Below are positions 52,053 to 60,266 of a stretch of 64,000 nucleotides of DNA, piece after piece. Source of the stretch: Halomarina pelagica. Its GTDB lineage: Archaea > Halobacteriota > Halobacteria > Halobacteriales > Haloarculaceae. Position 1 is the first letter of the stretch; the number at the start of each line of letters is the position of its first letter. The notes under the pieces are model-generated. The model was given only the letters and a program-made list of their open reading frames with translations. It ran no database searches and had not been told where the DNA came from. Location of the stretch: the NCBI RefSeq assembly GCF_024228315.1, contig NZ_CP100454.1, positions 1,054,001 to 1,118,000 on the forward strand. The letters are read 5' to 3'. Both the position numbers and the translations under genes were made by a program.

Positions 52053-53021
52053 TCAGGCCAGCCCGTAGAGTTCCCGGTAGGTCGGGTCGGGGACCCGGTC
52101 GGCGGAGCACCGCGGGGTCGGCGTTCCGGGGGTCGACGCGGGGGCGACCCAGTCGTACACCCGCTCGATCGCCTCGGGCGACGCCCGGACGCCCTCGTGG
52201 TCGGTCCGGAGCGCGAGGTTCTCCCGGGCACCGGCGAGCGCCGGGCTCTCCCGGCAGCCCCAGAACAGGTCGTCGTCGGTCCCGCGGATCGTGTAGTAGG
52301 CCACGTCGCCCGGCGTCTCGTCGGCGTTGAGCGCCGACAGCGGGTGGTCGGCGTGTCGCTCGTAGTCGTCGCGGAGGACGCGACAGACCGAGAGCGGTCC
52401 CGCGGTCGTTCCGAGCCGACAGCAGAGCGTCCCGAGGCGCAACCCGTGGTTGGCCCCCGCGAGCCCGACGAACGTCTCGACCCGCTCGTGACCGTCGTAG
52501 GACCGCAGCCACCAGCGCGCGCCGGTCACGCCCAGGCTGTGGGCGACGAGGGCGACCTCGTCCCGCCCCGTGTACGCAAGGACGCGCGAGACGAACGCCT
52601 GTAACTGCTCGACCATCGCCCGGTGTCCCGTCGTCGCCTCGGAGAAGGTGATCGCCCACAGTTCGTCCCCGCGGTAGCCGTTGTCGAGGAAGTACTCTGC
52701 GTGCGGGTTCCAGTCGCAGGCGTCCCGCCCGTTCCCGTGGACGAACACGACGGGCGGGCGCGACGCGCCGGGGGCCGTCCCGAAGTGCTCGTGACCGCCC
52801 CACCCGCCGTAGCGCCCGCCGGCGTCCCAGGGGAGTCGGTCGTCGTCCGTTCGGCCGTAGTCGCAGCCGACTCGACAGCCGTCGCCGCCGAGCGGCCCGA
52901 ACGACCGACCCGGCGTCTCCGGCGGAAACGAACCCCCTGCCGTCGCCGCTCCCCCTCCGGAGTGATCGAACGCCGATACCCGCGGCTGCCCGATGTCGCT
53001 GTCGTGTGCCTCGTGTGCCAT
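52053..53021 (-). CDS. Lipase/esterase-like alpha/beta hydrolase (322 aa)
   Basis: Oxyanion segment VVFVHGNGRD (residues 92-100) and nucleophile S162 in VAHSLGVTG, followed by VETFVGLAGANHGL, mark a class-2 lipase-like hydrolase. The ATG at 53021 (MAHEAHDSD) is chosen; an open frame of 75 codons upstream crosses an AT-rich spacer and is not coding. About 85 disordered residues precede the hydrolase domain. No signal peptide is visible, so it is probably cytoplasmic. Substrate unknown. Confidence 0.78.
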   Translation of the reverse strand: MAHEAHDSDIGQPRVSAFDHSGGGAATAGGSFPPETPGRSFGPLGGDGCRVGCDYGRTDDDRLPWDAGGRYGGWGGHEHFGTAPGASRPPVVFVHGNGRDACDWNPHAEYFLDNGYRGDELWAITFSEATTGHRAMVEQLQAFVSRVLAYTGRDEVALVAHSLGVTGARWWLRSYDGHERVETFVGLAGANHGLRLGTLCCRLGTTAGPLSVCRVLRDDYERHADHPLSALNADETPGDVAYYTIRGTDDDLFWGCRESPALAGARENLALRTDHEGVRASPEAIERVYDWVAPASTPGTPTPRCSADRVPDPTYRELYGLA

Positions 53022-53242
53022 ATCCGCGACTGACGCTTCCCGGCGACCGGTGTTATATGTTCTGTAACGCTCCCGAAAATTCGATGAACGTCCGTTTATT
53101 ACTTCGGTCAGTGGTAAATTAGTGATATAATCAACGACCGTCGCCGAGACGTGACTCCCTCGATGCGCGAGCGGGGGTCCGTCGTCGAACGGTTCTCCGC
53201 GGTCGGGGACTCGGGCGCGGAGTCTCTCGCTCCCCCTCGTAC

Positions 53243-54253
53243 TCACCCGTCGGTGATGAACGGGTTGAGCAACGGCATCCGGCTCACGACGGTCGAGACG
53301 CGGATCACGTACGACAGGAGCAGCGATATGGGGACGAACCCGACCGTCATCACCAGGCTGAATACGACCACGGCGTTCCGCTCGCCGATCGTCAGCCCGC
53401 CTCCCGACGTGTAGACGAGCATGCCGAGCGCGGTGACCACCAGCGAGGGGATCCCGACGTAGAGGAGGAGACGGGACAGCGTCGCGAGTTCCTGCTGCAT
53501 GTACAGCGTCTGAATGTACTGTCGGGCGATGTTGAAGTGACGCAGCAGTCTCTCCAGCGTCTCGAGCGTCTCGATCGACTCCCGCGGCAGCGCGTCGGCG
53601 TACCGGAGGCGGAGGCGTCGCGCACCGTGGATCTGCCTCGCCGAACGGTAGAACAGCATCTGGACGAGCACGTCGAAGTCGCCGAACTCGGCGCGGGAGA
53701 GGGCTTCGTCCAGAACCGCCGTCAACTCGACGATCGACGTCGCGTATCGCTCGACGTCCCGCCGCGTCCGTTCGGTCCCCGCCTCGCTCGCGCCGGAGCG
53801 AACCTCCGCGGCCCGGTCCGAGATCGCCCCGATGACTCCCCGCAGGAACTCGATCGGGTCGACAGACCCGACCTCGATTCCTATCGTCTCCTCGACACGC
53901 CGTCGGAACGCCTCGATCCCCTCGTTTCGCTCGCGCAGGGAGTGGGGCTTACCGAACTCGCGGGACAGGACGAGCTGGTTGATCGTGATGACGATACTGA
54001 TCAGCGTGAAGTTCCCGGCGATGACGACGCTCAACAGCAGGGTGACGGTGGACGCGTTCGTGAAATCGAGGACGCCGATCCAGCCGAGGGAAAGAAACGA
54101 GAGCAGCACGCCGACCAGGATCAGCCCCGCGACGGTCCACCGGTTCGCATCGAAGAGGAGCCAGCGTTCGAGTTGCGACTCCGCGGGGAGCCTGAACTGG
54201 TACTCGTCCTCGGGGAGGTCCTGCGGCGGCAACTCGGTCTGTTGCTCCTGCAT
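53243..54253 (-). CDS. Conserved membrane protein of unknown function (336 aa)
   Basis: Two helices near residues 40-65 and 70-95, a long helical cytoplasmic-looking region (about 100-255) rich in Arg/Glu, and two more helices near 265-290 and 298-322. No catalytic motif. Charge distribution suggests the central part is cytoplasmic. It lies alone between a hydrolase and a two-repeat protein in the same direction. Confidence 0.65.
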   Translation of the reverse strand: MQEQQTELPPQDLPEDEYQFRLPAESQLERWLLFDANRWTVAGLILVGVLLSFLSLGWIGVLDFTNASTVTLLLSVVIAGNFTLISIVITINQLVLSREFGKPHSLRERNEGIEAFRRRVEETIGIEVGSVDPIEFLRGVIGAISDRAAEVRSGASEAGTERTRRDVERYATSIVELTAVLDEALSRAEFGDFDVLVQMLFYRSARQIHGARRLRLRYADALPRESIETLETLERLLRHFNIARQYIQTLYMQQELATLSRLLLYVGIPSLVVTALGMLVYTSGGGLTIGERNAVVVFSLVMTVGFVPISLLLSYVIRVSTVVSRMPLLNPFITDG

Positions 54254-54381
54254 GCGGCCACCTCGACGGCACGCCGGTTTAACCGATGGGCTGGCGAACT
54301 ACCGGCGACGCCGGGACCGCGCCGCGATCGCGCCGCCCCGTCGGTATCGCGGGTACCGCGGGCGGTTCGGAGTTCGAGGTG

Positions 54382-55116
54382 TTACTCGCGTTCGCCCCGG
54401 ATCGAGACCCGCGAGAGGTCGGCGTCGAGGTCCTCGACGTGGTCGTTGAACGCCTCGACGAACGCCGGGAACTCGTCCGCGTGCCGCCGGAGATCGGGCA
54501 CCGACGGCGGGCCGTACTGCGAGAGCAGGTACGTCCCGCTCCCCCCGCCGACGCGCAGGTAGGACGCCCGGTCCTTCTCGCGCTTCAGTTCCCAGCGCGC
54601 CCCCGAGACCGTCGCGGAGAACGTGTCGTAGTCGGTGCCATCGTACCGGTGTAGCTCGGCGGCCATGGCGTTCGCGACCGCGCGGACGCGCTCGACGATC
54701 CGGTTCCGATCGGCCACGATCGAATCGGTCGACGCGACCTCGGGGGCGTCGGTCGAGACGCCGTCGAGCGCGCCCTCCAGCGACGCCACGTACCGGTTGA
54801 ACGCCTCGACGAACGCGCCGTAGTCCTCCATCGCCGCCGCGAGCGCGTCCGGATCGGGCGAGCGCCTGGTCGAGACGACGTACGTCTCCCGCCCCGACGC
54901 CTCGAACCGGAGGTACTCGACGTCGCCCGCCTCGTACTTCAGCGTCCACGTCCCGGCGCTCGTCTCGAACGACGCTCGGCCGTAGTCGCCGCCCTGCAAC
55001 AGCGCGAGTTCGCGCGCGATCCGCCCCGCGTGATCGGTCACCCGCGCGACGAGTTCGTCTCGCCGTCTCGCGATCTCCTCGGTCTCCGCGACCTCCGCGT
55101 CCGTTCCCTTCGTCAT
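54382..55116 (-). CDS. Two-repeat protein of unknown function (244 aa)
   Basis: The protein holds two related halves of about 100 residues. The first (about 20-125) has RDELVARVTDHAGRIARELALL, TWTLKYEAGDVEYLRFEASG and FVEAFNRYVASLEGALDGVS. The second (about 145-240) has RNRIVERVRAVANAMAAELHR, RWELKREKDRASYLRVGGG and FVEAFNDHVEDLDADLSRVS. This is an internal duplication with a fold of mixed strands and helices. Start MTKGTDAEV at 55116 is preferred; another ATG nine codons upstream is possible. No family recognised. Confidence 0.65.
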   Translation of the reverse strand: MTKGTDAEVAETEEIARRRDELVARVTDHAGRIARELALLQGGDYGRASFETSAGTWTLKYEAGDVEYLRFEASGRETYVVSTRRSPDPDALAAAMEDYGAFVEAFNRYVASLEGALDGVSTDAPEVASTDSIVADRNRIVERVRAVANAMAAELHRYDGTDYDTFSATVSGARWELKREKDRASYLRVGGGSGTYLLSQYGPPSVPDLRRHADEFPAFVEAFNDHVEDLDADLSRVSIRGERE

Positions 55117-55341
55117 CTCTCCCGGTAGGGTGACGAGCGGCATAACCCCTCTGACGCCGCCGTCGGTGGGACGGACGAGGCCGGCGCGGACGCCCCGACG
55201 GCCGTCCTCCCTCCGCGCCCCGCCACCGTCGTCGGCGCACCCTCCGCCGTTCGTGACCGTTGGGCAACAAATTATACAGTGGGGCACCGAATCTCCCTTC
55301 CCGTCCGGAGTTCCTCCCGAGGAAACGGACGGGGACCGATC

Positions 55342-55692
55342 ATGAGCACGACAGAAGCCGTCCTGGACCGACATCTCGAGGCGTTCGGCGCGCAGGACAT
55401 GGAGGCGATCCTGGCGGACTACGACGACGACGCCGTCGTCATCACGCACGCCGGGATCTACCGGGGCATCGACGAGATCGAGGAGATGTTCGACGGGCTG
55501 TTCGAGGAGTTCTCGGCCCCCGACGTCAGCTTCTCCCTCGACGAGCGGATCGTCGAGGACGAGTACGCGTTCATCGTCTGGCACGCAGAGACGCCCGAGA
55601 ACGACTACGAGTTCGCGACCGACACCTTCGTCGTCGACGACGGTGAGATCGAACTCCAGACGTTCACCGGGAAGATCACGCCCAGGGAGTGA
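55342..55692 (+). CDS. SnoaL/NTF2-like fold protein (116 aa)
   Basis: Begins MSTTEAVLDRHLEAFGAQDMEAI, then GIYRGIDEIEEMFDGLFEEF and DTFVVDDGEIELQTF, the cone-shaped NTF2-like pattern of SnoaL polyketide-cyclase-like and small ligand-binding proteins. Divergent from the two-repeat protein; the region between holds no clear TATA box. Function unknown. Confidence 0.8.
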   Translation: MSTTEAVLDRHLEAFGAQDMEAILADYDDDAVVITHAGIYRGIDEIEEMFDGLFEEFSAPDVSFSLDERIVEDEYAFIVWHAETPENDYEFATDTFVVDDGEIELQTFTGKITPRE

Positions 55693-55767
55693 GGATCGCG
55701 CCCGGGGTGCGGTTCCCCGGGTCGCACGCTCCGACGCTGGAGACGCTCGTCGTCTCGACCGATCCCC

Positions 55768-56448
55768 TCAGTCGAGCGCGTATCGCAACTGGAGGAGGTC
55801 GTCGTCCCGCCGCTCGACGCCGAGGAGGGAGAGCGACGCCGCGGGGGCGCTCTCCGACGGGTCAGGTCCGCGGACGAACGACCGGGGGGACGTCCCGCCG
55901 ACGAGGTACGGGTGGACGAGGACGCTCACCTCGTCGACGAGTCCGGCGCGCAGGAGCACGCCGTTCAGCGTCCCGCCGCTGTCGGTCAGGACCGTCTCCA
56001 CGTCGTACCGATCGGCCAGTTCGGCCAGCGCCTCGCGGAGGTCGACGTGGTCGTCGCCCGCTTCGACGTAGTCCACCCCCACGAGGCCGAGGTACTCCAC
56101 GTACTCGTCGGGCGTCGCCGACGAGATCAGGGCGACCATCTCCCCCCAGTACGGTTGTTCGTCGAGGAGTTCCCAGTTGCGGACCCGTCCCTCGCTGTCG
56201 GGAACCGCGAGCAGCGGCGCGTCCGCGTCCGGCGCGCCATTCCGCGGTTTCTGCGCCTCCCTCGCCACCGTCTCCCCGGGTTCCTCGTCCATCGAGTCCG
56301 ACTCCGCGAACAGCGTCTCGCTCCCGACGAGGTGGGCGTCGACGTCCCACGCCGACGCGACCTCGTAGAAGACGCCGATCTCCGGCGGGAAGCCGTCGAT
56401 TCGCCCGTCGACGCTCACGGCGTTGTGAATGATGACTCGTGGTAGCAT
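55768..56448 (-). CDS. RibD C-terminal-domain (pyrimidine/dihydrofolate reductase-like) protein (226 aa)
   Basis: The opening VIIHNAVSVDGRIDGF is the nucleotide-binding start of RibD-C/DHFR-type reductases; later DVETVLTDSGGTLNGVLLRAGLVDEVSVLVHPYLVGG confirms the family. In archaea such proteins reduce the riboflavin precursor diaminoribosylaminopyrimidinone phosphate, and FO synthesis uses the same branch, but a general dehydrogenase is also possible. Start at ATG 56448; an open frame further upstream is a shadow of the next gene. Confidence 0.8.
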   Translation of the reverse strand: MLPRVIIHNAVSVDGRIDGFPPEIGVFYEVASAWDVDAHLVGSETLFAESDSMDEEPGETVAREAQKPRNGAPDADAPLLAVPDSEGRVRNWELLDEQPYWGEMVALISSATPDEYVEYLGLVGVDYVEAGDDHVDLREALAELADRYDVETVLTDSGGTLNGVLLRAGLVDEVSVLVHPYLVGGTSPRSFVRGPDPSESAPAASLSLLGVERRDDDLLQLRYALD

Positions 56449-56501
56449 GTTGTTTCGTCCCCGGGATCCCTCATCACCGATCGCTGATAAACTCCCGGCA
56501 G

Positions 56502-57611
56502 TCAGTCGCCGGCGTTCGCCTCCCCGCCCATCCCGCCTGCCCCGCCGGCCGTCTCGTGGCGCACCGACTCGCGCTCCACGCCCTCGAATCCGAGCACGAA
56601 GTCGGGGCCGAACGCCGACGCCGGCGTCTGAAAGCCGGGGGAGACGTCGCCGTCGAGCGCGTGCCGGGCCGACTCGACGGCGGTCCGCGCGGTCAGGTCG
56701 TAGGTGTCGGGCGTCCGCAGGCGGGCGGCGACGCGCTCCCCCTCGTCGTCCTCGACCTCGCCCCACACCCGCGCCACGCTCCGCGAGCGCTCCGCCGCGG
56801 TCGGGCCGGACACCGTCGCGTCGACCAGGCGCTTCAGGGTGCACTGGACGGGTTTCATGCCGAGCATGGGGGCGAGCATCCCGGTCCACCGGATCCCGCC
56901 GACGGCGAACGGGGGAACCGTGGCGTACACCTCGACGTTCGGGATCCCGGTCGCGTAGTAGGCCGTCGAAACGTCGCCCCAGGGGACGGTGACGGCCGGC
57001 TTCGGTCCCTCCCCGAAGTCGATCCGTCGGGTCTTCCACGCGGCCGGGACGGTTCGGACCTCGCCGCCCTCGCGCACCGCGCCGGGTCTCGACAGTCCCT
57101 CGACGATCGACTTCAGGGTGCCCGGGGAGTACGTCTCGAGGCCGTCGATCGCCAGCGCGAGGCGGGTCGCCGACGGCAACTCGGCTTCGAGGAACGCCGC
57201 CAGACAGTCCGTCGGTACCACGTCGAACCCCACCGCGGGGAGCAGGGTCACGCCCGCCCGCTCGGCCTCCCTGTCCCGCTCGGCGACGGCCTCGAGCACG
57301 TCGATCTCGCCGGCGATGTCGAGGTAGTCCGTCCCGGTCTCCAGACACGCCTCGACCAGCGGCGTCGCGGTCGCGGAGAACGGGCCGGCGCAGTTCAACA
57401 CCGCGGCGGCGTCCCCGACCTGCGCCTCGACGACGTTCGGGTGTTCCAGGCTGAACACGCGATGGTCGAGTCCGAGCGTCGTCGCCTGCCGTTCGAGCGA
57501 CTCCGCGCGCCGCCCGGCGAGCACCGGTGACAACCCCCGGTCGACGGCGGCCTCCGCGATCAGCGATCCGGTGTACCCGTACGACCCGTAGATGAGCAAC
57601 TCCTCGTCCAT
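56502..57611 (-). CDS. Saccharopine dehydrogenase-like NAD(P)-binding protein (369 aa)
   Basis: Rossmann start LLIYGSYGYTGSLIAEAAVDRGL, then VAAVLNCAGPFSATATPLVEACL-type text (here AAAVLNCAGPFSATATPLV). Then YLDIAGEIDVLEAVAERDREAERAGV and PAVGFDVVPTDC, the pattern of saccharopine dehydrogenase-like oxidoreductases that include trans-acting enoyl reductases. Substrate unknown. The ATG at 57611 is used; the nine codons upstream are not conserved. Upstream starts the tRNA-Pro repeat array. Confidence 0.82.
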   Translation of the reverse strand: MDEELLIYGSYGYTGSLIAEAAVDRGLSPVLAGRRAESLERQATTLGLDHRVFSLEHPNVVEAQVGDAAAVLNCAGPFSATATPLVEACLETGTDYLDIAGEIDVLEAVAERDREAERAGVTLLPAVGFDVVPTDCLAAFLEAELPSATRLALAIDGLETYSPGTLKSIVEGLSRPGAVREGGEVRTVPAAWKTRRIDFGEGPKPAVTVPWGDVSTAYYATGIPNVEVYATVPPFAVGGIRWTGMLAPMLGMKPVQCTLKRLVDATVSGPTAAERSRSVARVWGEVEDDEGERVAARLRTPDTYDLTARTAVESARHALDGDVSPGFQTPASAFGPDFVLGFEGVERESVRHETAGGAGGMGGEANAGD

Positions 57612-57674
57612 GCGTTCGCGTTGTCCCGTGACGGACAAAACTCCCGGGGCTGCGGAGTTCGAGTGCGGGAGAAG

Positions 57675-57854
57675 TGGGCCGGCGCAGATTTTGAACTCGC
57701 CGAGACGTTCCGGGCGTGCGGCGCTTCGCGCCGTTCCGGGCTGCGACTCGTCTGCTCAAATCCGTTTGGCGTCTCTTCTCCCCGCATCACAGACGCCTCG
57801 CTGTCGCTCGGCGTTGCGAGATGCGGGAGAAGTGGGCCGGCACAGATTTTGAAC
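57675..57854 (-). repeat. Hairpin-forming unit bordered by tRNA-Pro 3' ends, copy 1
   Basis: Two copies of the last 22 bases of tRNA-Pro (57675-57696 and 57833-57854) border about 135 bases of non-coding DNA. The interior contains inverted repeats: CTTCTCC-CGCAT against ATGCGGGAGAAG, and CAAATC against a GATTTTG arm. A homologous unit lies at 59041-59216. This unit occupies most of the spacer before the small gene pair. Confidence 0.7.
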
Positions 57855-57906
57855 GACGAACGACGGGCCTCCCGAACGTATCTGTCGTCTGATGCGGACG
57901 GTGGGG

Positions 57907-58356
57907 CTACACCCAGAACGCCCGAATGCGCTCGTCCAGGGTCTCTAACACCTCGGACAGCACGTCGCGCCAGTCGCGCGGATGCTCCGCATCCCGTCCC
58001 GGCGTCTCCGCGTCCGGCGGCGGGTGGAAGTGTTCCCTCGCGTCGTGTTCGTTCGGGTGGCGGTCCCAGCGACACTCCCAGCTCGACCCGTCTCTGCACT
58101 GTTCCGAATAGTGCACGTTGAAATCGTCGGTGTCGTACCACCTGATCCGCAGGTACGCCCGCTCGACGCGCGATGGGAAATACCCCACGTCGTACTCGGC
58201 GACGACCGAGTCGGGCGCGTACTCCGGCCGCAGCGTAACGTCCGTGAATCGACGAGTTCCGGCGAGGCGCTGGCCGATTCGCTCCAGGACGTCGTAGTCT
58301 ATCGCCCCGACTGCCCCATCCGCGTCGTCGGAGTCGAACGGTTCACCGCTAGGCAT
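57907..58356 (-). CDS. Unknown protein, putative partner of an HTH antitoxin-like gene (149 aa)
   Basis: A soluble acidic protein with TDVTLRPEYAPDSVVAEYDVGYFPSRVERAYLRIRWY and a His-rich CRWDRHPNEHDAREHFHPPPDA. The overall plan (a strand-rich first half, a Cys/His-rich middle, a helical end) is reminiscent of TumE-type proteins, but it is not clearly one of them. Its start overlaps the stop of the HTH gene by eight bases. With that partner it occupies a 1.2-kb segment between two copies of a tRNA-Pro 3' end, so it looks like toxin-antitoxin-type cargo. The toxin role is inferred. Confidence 0.6.
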   Translation of the reverse strand: MPSGEPFDSDDADGAVGAIDYDVLERIGQRLAGTRRFTDVTLRPEYAPDSVVAEYDVGYFPSRVERAYLRIRWYDTDDFNVHYSEQCRDGSSWECRWDRHPNEHDAREHFHPPPDAETPGRDAEHPRDWRDVLSEVLETLDERIRAFWV

Positions 58357-58915
58357 CTACTCGCCCGACGTCGCCGCTCGCGAGGTCCCCGCTACGACGT
58401 GCCGCGTCCAGCAGGTCCGCGCGCCGCTCCATCGTCTGCCACTCGCTCAGCGCTTCCCACGCCTCCTCGAGCGGACGCTCGCGGCTCGCCGCCACGAGCG
58501 ATACCTCGTCAGGGTGATCGGCGTCGAATCGCGCTCGGTACTCCTCAAGTCCATCTACCGTACTCTTGAGCTTCTCGACGATCTCTGACTCCGAATATCG
58601 CGACCGGATTCGCTCGATCTGCCGCCATCGCAGGTACGACTCGTTTCGATCGTACCTGACGGGTCGCCCCGCGTGCTCCCGTACGATCCCCATCTCCGCG
58701 AACCACACGAGGTAATCGCGCGCGGTTTCGGTGTCGCACCCTGCCCGGTTCGCTATCTCGGATACCTTCGTCGGCTCGCGCAACTGCAGTATCACGTCGA
58801 GCATACGCTCCCGGGTGGAACCCCCCTTCAGAACCTCATCGGGTGCGTCCCACTCGTCGAAGTCGGGGGGTTCGTCGCCGGTATCGCGGACGTTCGGGGT
58901 GTCGGTCGGATCCAT
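58349..58915 (-). CDS. HTH (ArsR-type) regulator, probable antitoxin-like partner (188 aa)
   Basis: Winged helix at about residues 35-100: ERMLDVILQLREPTKVSEIANRAGCDTETARDYLVWFAEMGIVREHAGRPVRYDRNESYLRWRQIER, a pattern of haloarchaeal HTH proteins often next to a His-rich partner gene. A helical C-terminal domain follows. The ATG at 58915 gives the acidic start MDPTDTPNVRDTGDEP; the frame further upstream runs through repeat DNA and is rejected. It overlaps the partner gene and probably represses the pair. Confidence 0.7.
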   Translation of the reverse strand: MDPTDTPNVRDTGDEPPDFDEWDAPDEVLKGGSTRERMLDVILQLREPTKVSEIANRAGCDTETARDYLVWFAEMGIVREHAGRPVRYDRNESYLRWRQIERIRSRYSESEIVEKLKSTVDGLEEYRARFDADHPDEVSLVAASRERPLEEAWEALSEWQTMERRADLLDAARRSGDLASGDVGRVDA

Positions 58916-59040
58916 CGTCGGTCGCCTCTCTACGTGTGTATTCAGGGCTGTCGGTGATATGTCTATCGTACGCTGGAATAATTCAGTGGCGGTGGGCCTA
59001 GGGAGTTGGCGTGAATCGGGTCGGGAAAGCGACGGACGGC
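58916..59040. other. Spacer upstream of the small HTH gene
   Basis: No gene is seen. It holds the promoter of the HTH gene pair, with AT-rich TGTATTCAGG and TATGTCTATC elements about 25-55 bases before the start. Confidence 0.35.
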
Positions 59041-59216
59041 AGGGACCGGCGCAGATTTGCACTCGTCGAGACGATCCGGGTCGCTCACTTCGTTTGCTCC
59101 AGGATGCGACTCGTCTGCTCGAATCTGCTTTGCGTCTCTTCTCCACGCATCACGGATGCCTCGCTGGCGCTCGGCATTGCGAGATGCGGGAGAAGTGGGC
59201 CGGCGCAGATTTGAAC
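59041..59216 (-). repeat. Hairpin-forming unit bordered by tRNA-Pro 3' ends, copy 2
   Basis: Bordered by 22-base tRNA-Pro 3'-end copies at 59041-59062 (two or three mismatches) and 59196-59216 (exact). The interior is clearly homologous to copy 1 (shared CGACTCGTCTGCTC, GCGTCTCTTCTCC, GAGATGCGGGAGAAG). Together with copy 1 it flanks the gene pair as direct repeats. Confidence 0.7.
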
Positions 59217-59323
59217 CACGGTCGCTCACTCCGTTCGCTCCCTGATTCAAATCTGCTTGGTACACATTTCACACCCACTACGGACGACTCGCTATCGCTC
59301 GTCGTTGCGAAGTGGGGTGAAAA
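59217..59323 (-). repeat. Diverged third hairpin unit next to tRNA-Pro
   Basis: Between the exact 3'-end copy at 59196-59216 and the tRNA itself. TTCAAATCTGC pairs with GCAGATTTGAA of the tRNA T-arm, and CACCCAC pairs with GTGGGGTG, so a long hairpin is possible downstream of the tRNA 3' end. The interior is less similar to units 1 and 2. It may act as the tRNA terminator. Confidence 0.55.
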
Positions 59324-59396
59324 TGGGCCGGCGCAGATTTGAACTGCGGTTACGGCCACCCGAAGGCCGAAGGATACCAAGCTACCCCACCGGCCC
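59324..59396 (-). tRNA. tRNA-Pro (anticodon CGG)
   Basis: A 73-base cloverleaf: acceptor GGGCCGG pairs with CCGGCCC; anticodon stem CGGCC/GGCCG with loop TTCGGGT giving anticodon CGG (codon CCG); T-arm CGCAG-TTCAAAT-CTGCG. Discriminator base A, no encoded CCA and no intron. Its 3' end is repeated four more times downstream (57675, 57833, 59041, 59196). The site is probably an integration target. Confidence 0.92.
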
Positions 59397-59512
59397 GCAG
59401 GTGAACCGAGGGCCAGGGCAGTGTTAATCCTTCCGTCTTCGCACCGATACCGCGACGCTGTGGCACGCTACTTGACGACGGTCCCTCGACCGCGCCGGTC
59501 CGCCCCGCGGAC

Positions 59513-60109
59513 TCAGTACCGCCCGTACCCCTCGGTGTCGAGGTAGTTGTGCGCCACGGTGATGGCGTGGTCGGCGTGCAGGCGCTTCGGGCCGAGTCGC
59601 ACCCGCGCCGCCGCGGTCTCGGCGAGTAGGGCGGCCTCCCCCTCGGCGAAGTCGCGGTGGTCGGAGAGGACGAAGACGGGATCCTCGGGGGGGTCGACGT
59701 CCACGACGGGGTCGCCCTCCTCGTGGAGTTCGACGACGGTCCCCTCGCGCGCGGCGTCGTCGAGCGTCGCCTCGAACCCCTTCCGCGAGAGGTAGACCCC
59801 GGGGGAGGTCTCGGCCTCCACGTGCCCGATCGCCTCGTCCCGCCGTTCGAGGGCCTTCCTGACGAGCGCCGCCGTCGACCGCTCGTCGGGGTTCAGGCGG
59901 CGGAGTTCGCTCCCCTCGAAGCGCAGCGTGAACTCGTCGCGGAGGACGAGTCGACAGCGCGCGTCCTCGCGGATCGCGTGCGAGAGGAAGAACGTCGCGT
60001 TCACGCACCGACAGAGCACGTCGAGCCGTCCCGCCCCGCCCGCGAGGTCGTCGAGCGAGAAGTCGGGGCCGGTAGGCGCGTCGTGACCGACGACGATGAA
60101 CTGGCGCAT
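59513..60109 (-). CDS. trmY: tRNA pseudouridine-54 N1-methyltransferase TrmY (198 aa)
   Basis: SPOUT methyltransferase that makes N1-methylpseudouridine at position 54 of archaeal tRNA. Family start [13 protein letters not shown], then [36 protein letters not shown] and [20 protein letters not shown] at the C-terminus, the knot region. Divergent from the STT3-like gene. Length is right for the family. Confidence 0.95.
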   Translation of the reverse strand: MRQFIVVGHDAPTGPDFSLDDLAGGAGRLDVLCRCVNATFFLSHAIREDARCRLVLRDEFTLRFEGSELRRLNPDERSTAALVRKALERRDEAIGHVEAETSPGVYLSRKGFEATLDDAAREGTVVELHEEGDPVVDVDPPEDPVFVLSDHRDFAEGEAALLAETAAARVRLGPKRLHADHAITVAHNYLDTEGYGRY

Positions 60110-60234
60110 ACGCCCCCGCGGTCGCCCGCCGGCATACGTCCGTCGCTCCGCGGCGTTCCGATCCGCGCCGGGAGGACCCGCGCCGGACTCCCTCGAAACA
60201 ATCGATACCGTACCAGTCCGAATACCGAACGGTA

Positions 60235-60243
60235 CGTTTATCC
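60235..60243 (+). promoter_or_regulatory. TATA box before the STT3/AglB-like gene
   Basis: CGTTTATCC lies about 25-32 bases before the ATG at 60267, standard for a leaderless haloarchaeal transcript. Confidence 0.5.
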
Positions 60244-60266
60244 TTCATTCGGGACAGCGTCGAGCA

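Noticed and set aside
56439-57530. A 363-codon plus-strand ORF opposite the saccharopine-dehydrogenase-like gene
   Set aside because: No start context and no recognisable domain; the opposite strand has a clear Rossmann motif and normal codon use.
57675-59216. Additional tRNA genes suggested by repeated T-arm/acceptor sequence
   Set aside because: Only the last about 22 bases match; no anticodon or D-arm precedes them, so they are 3'-end fragments.
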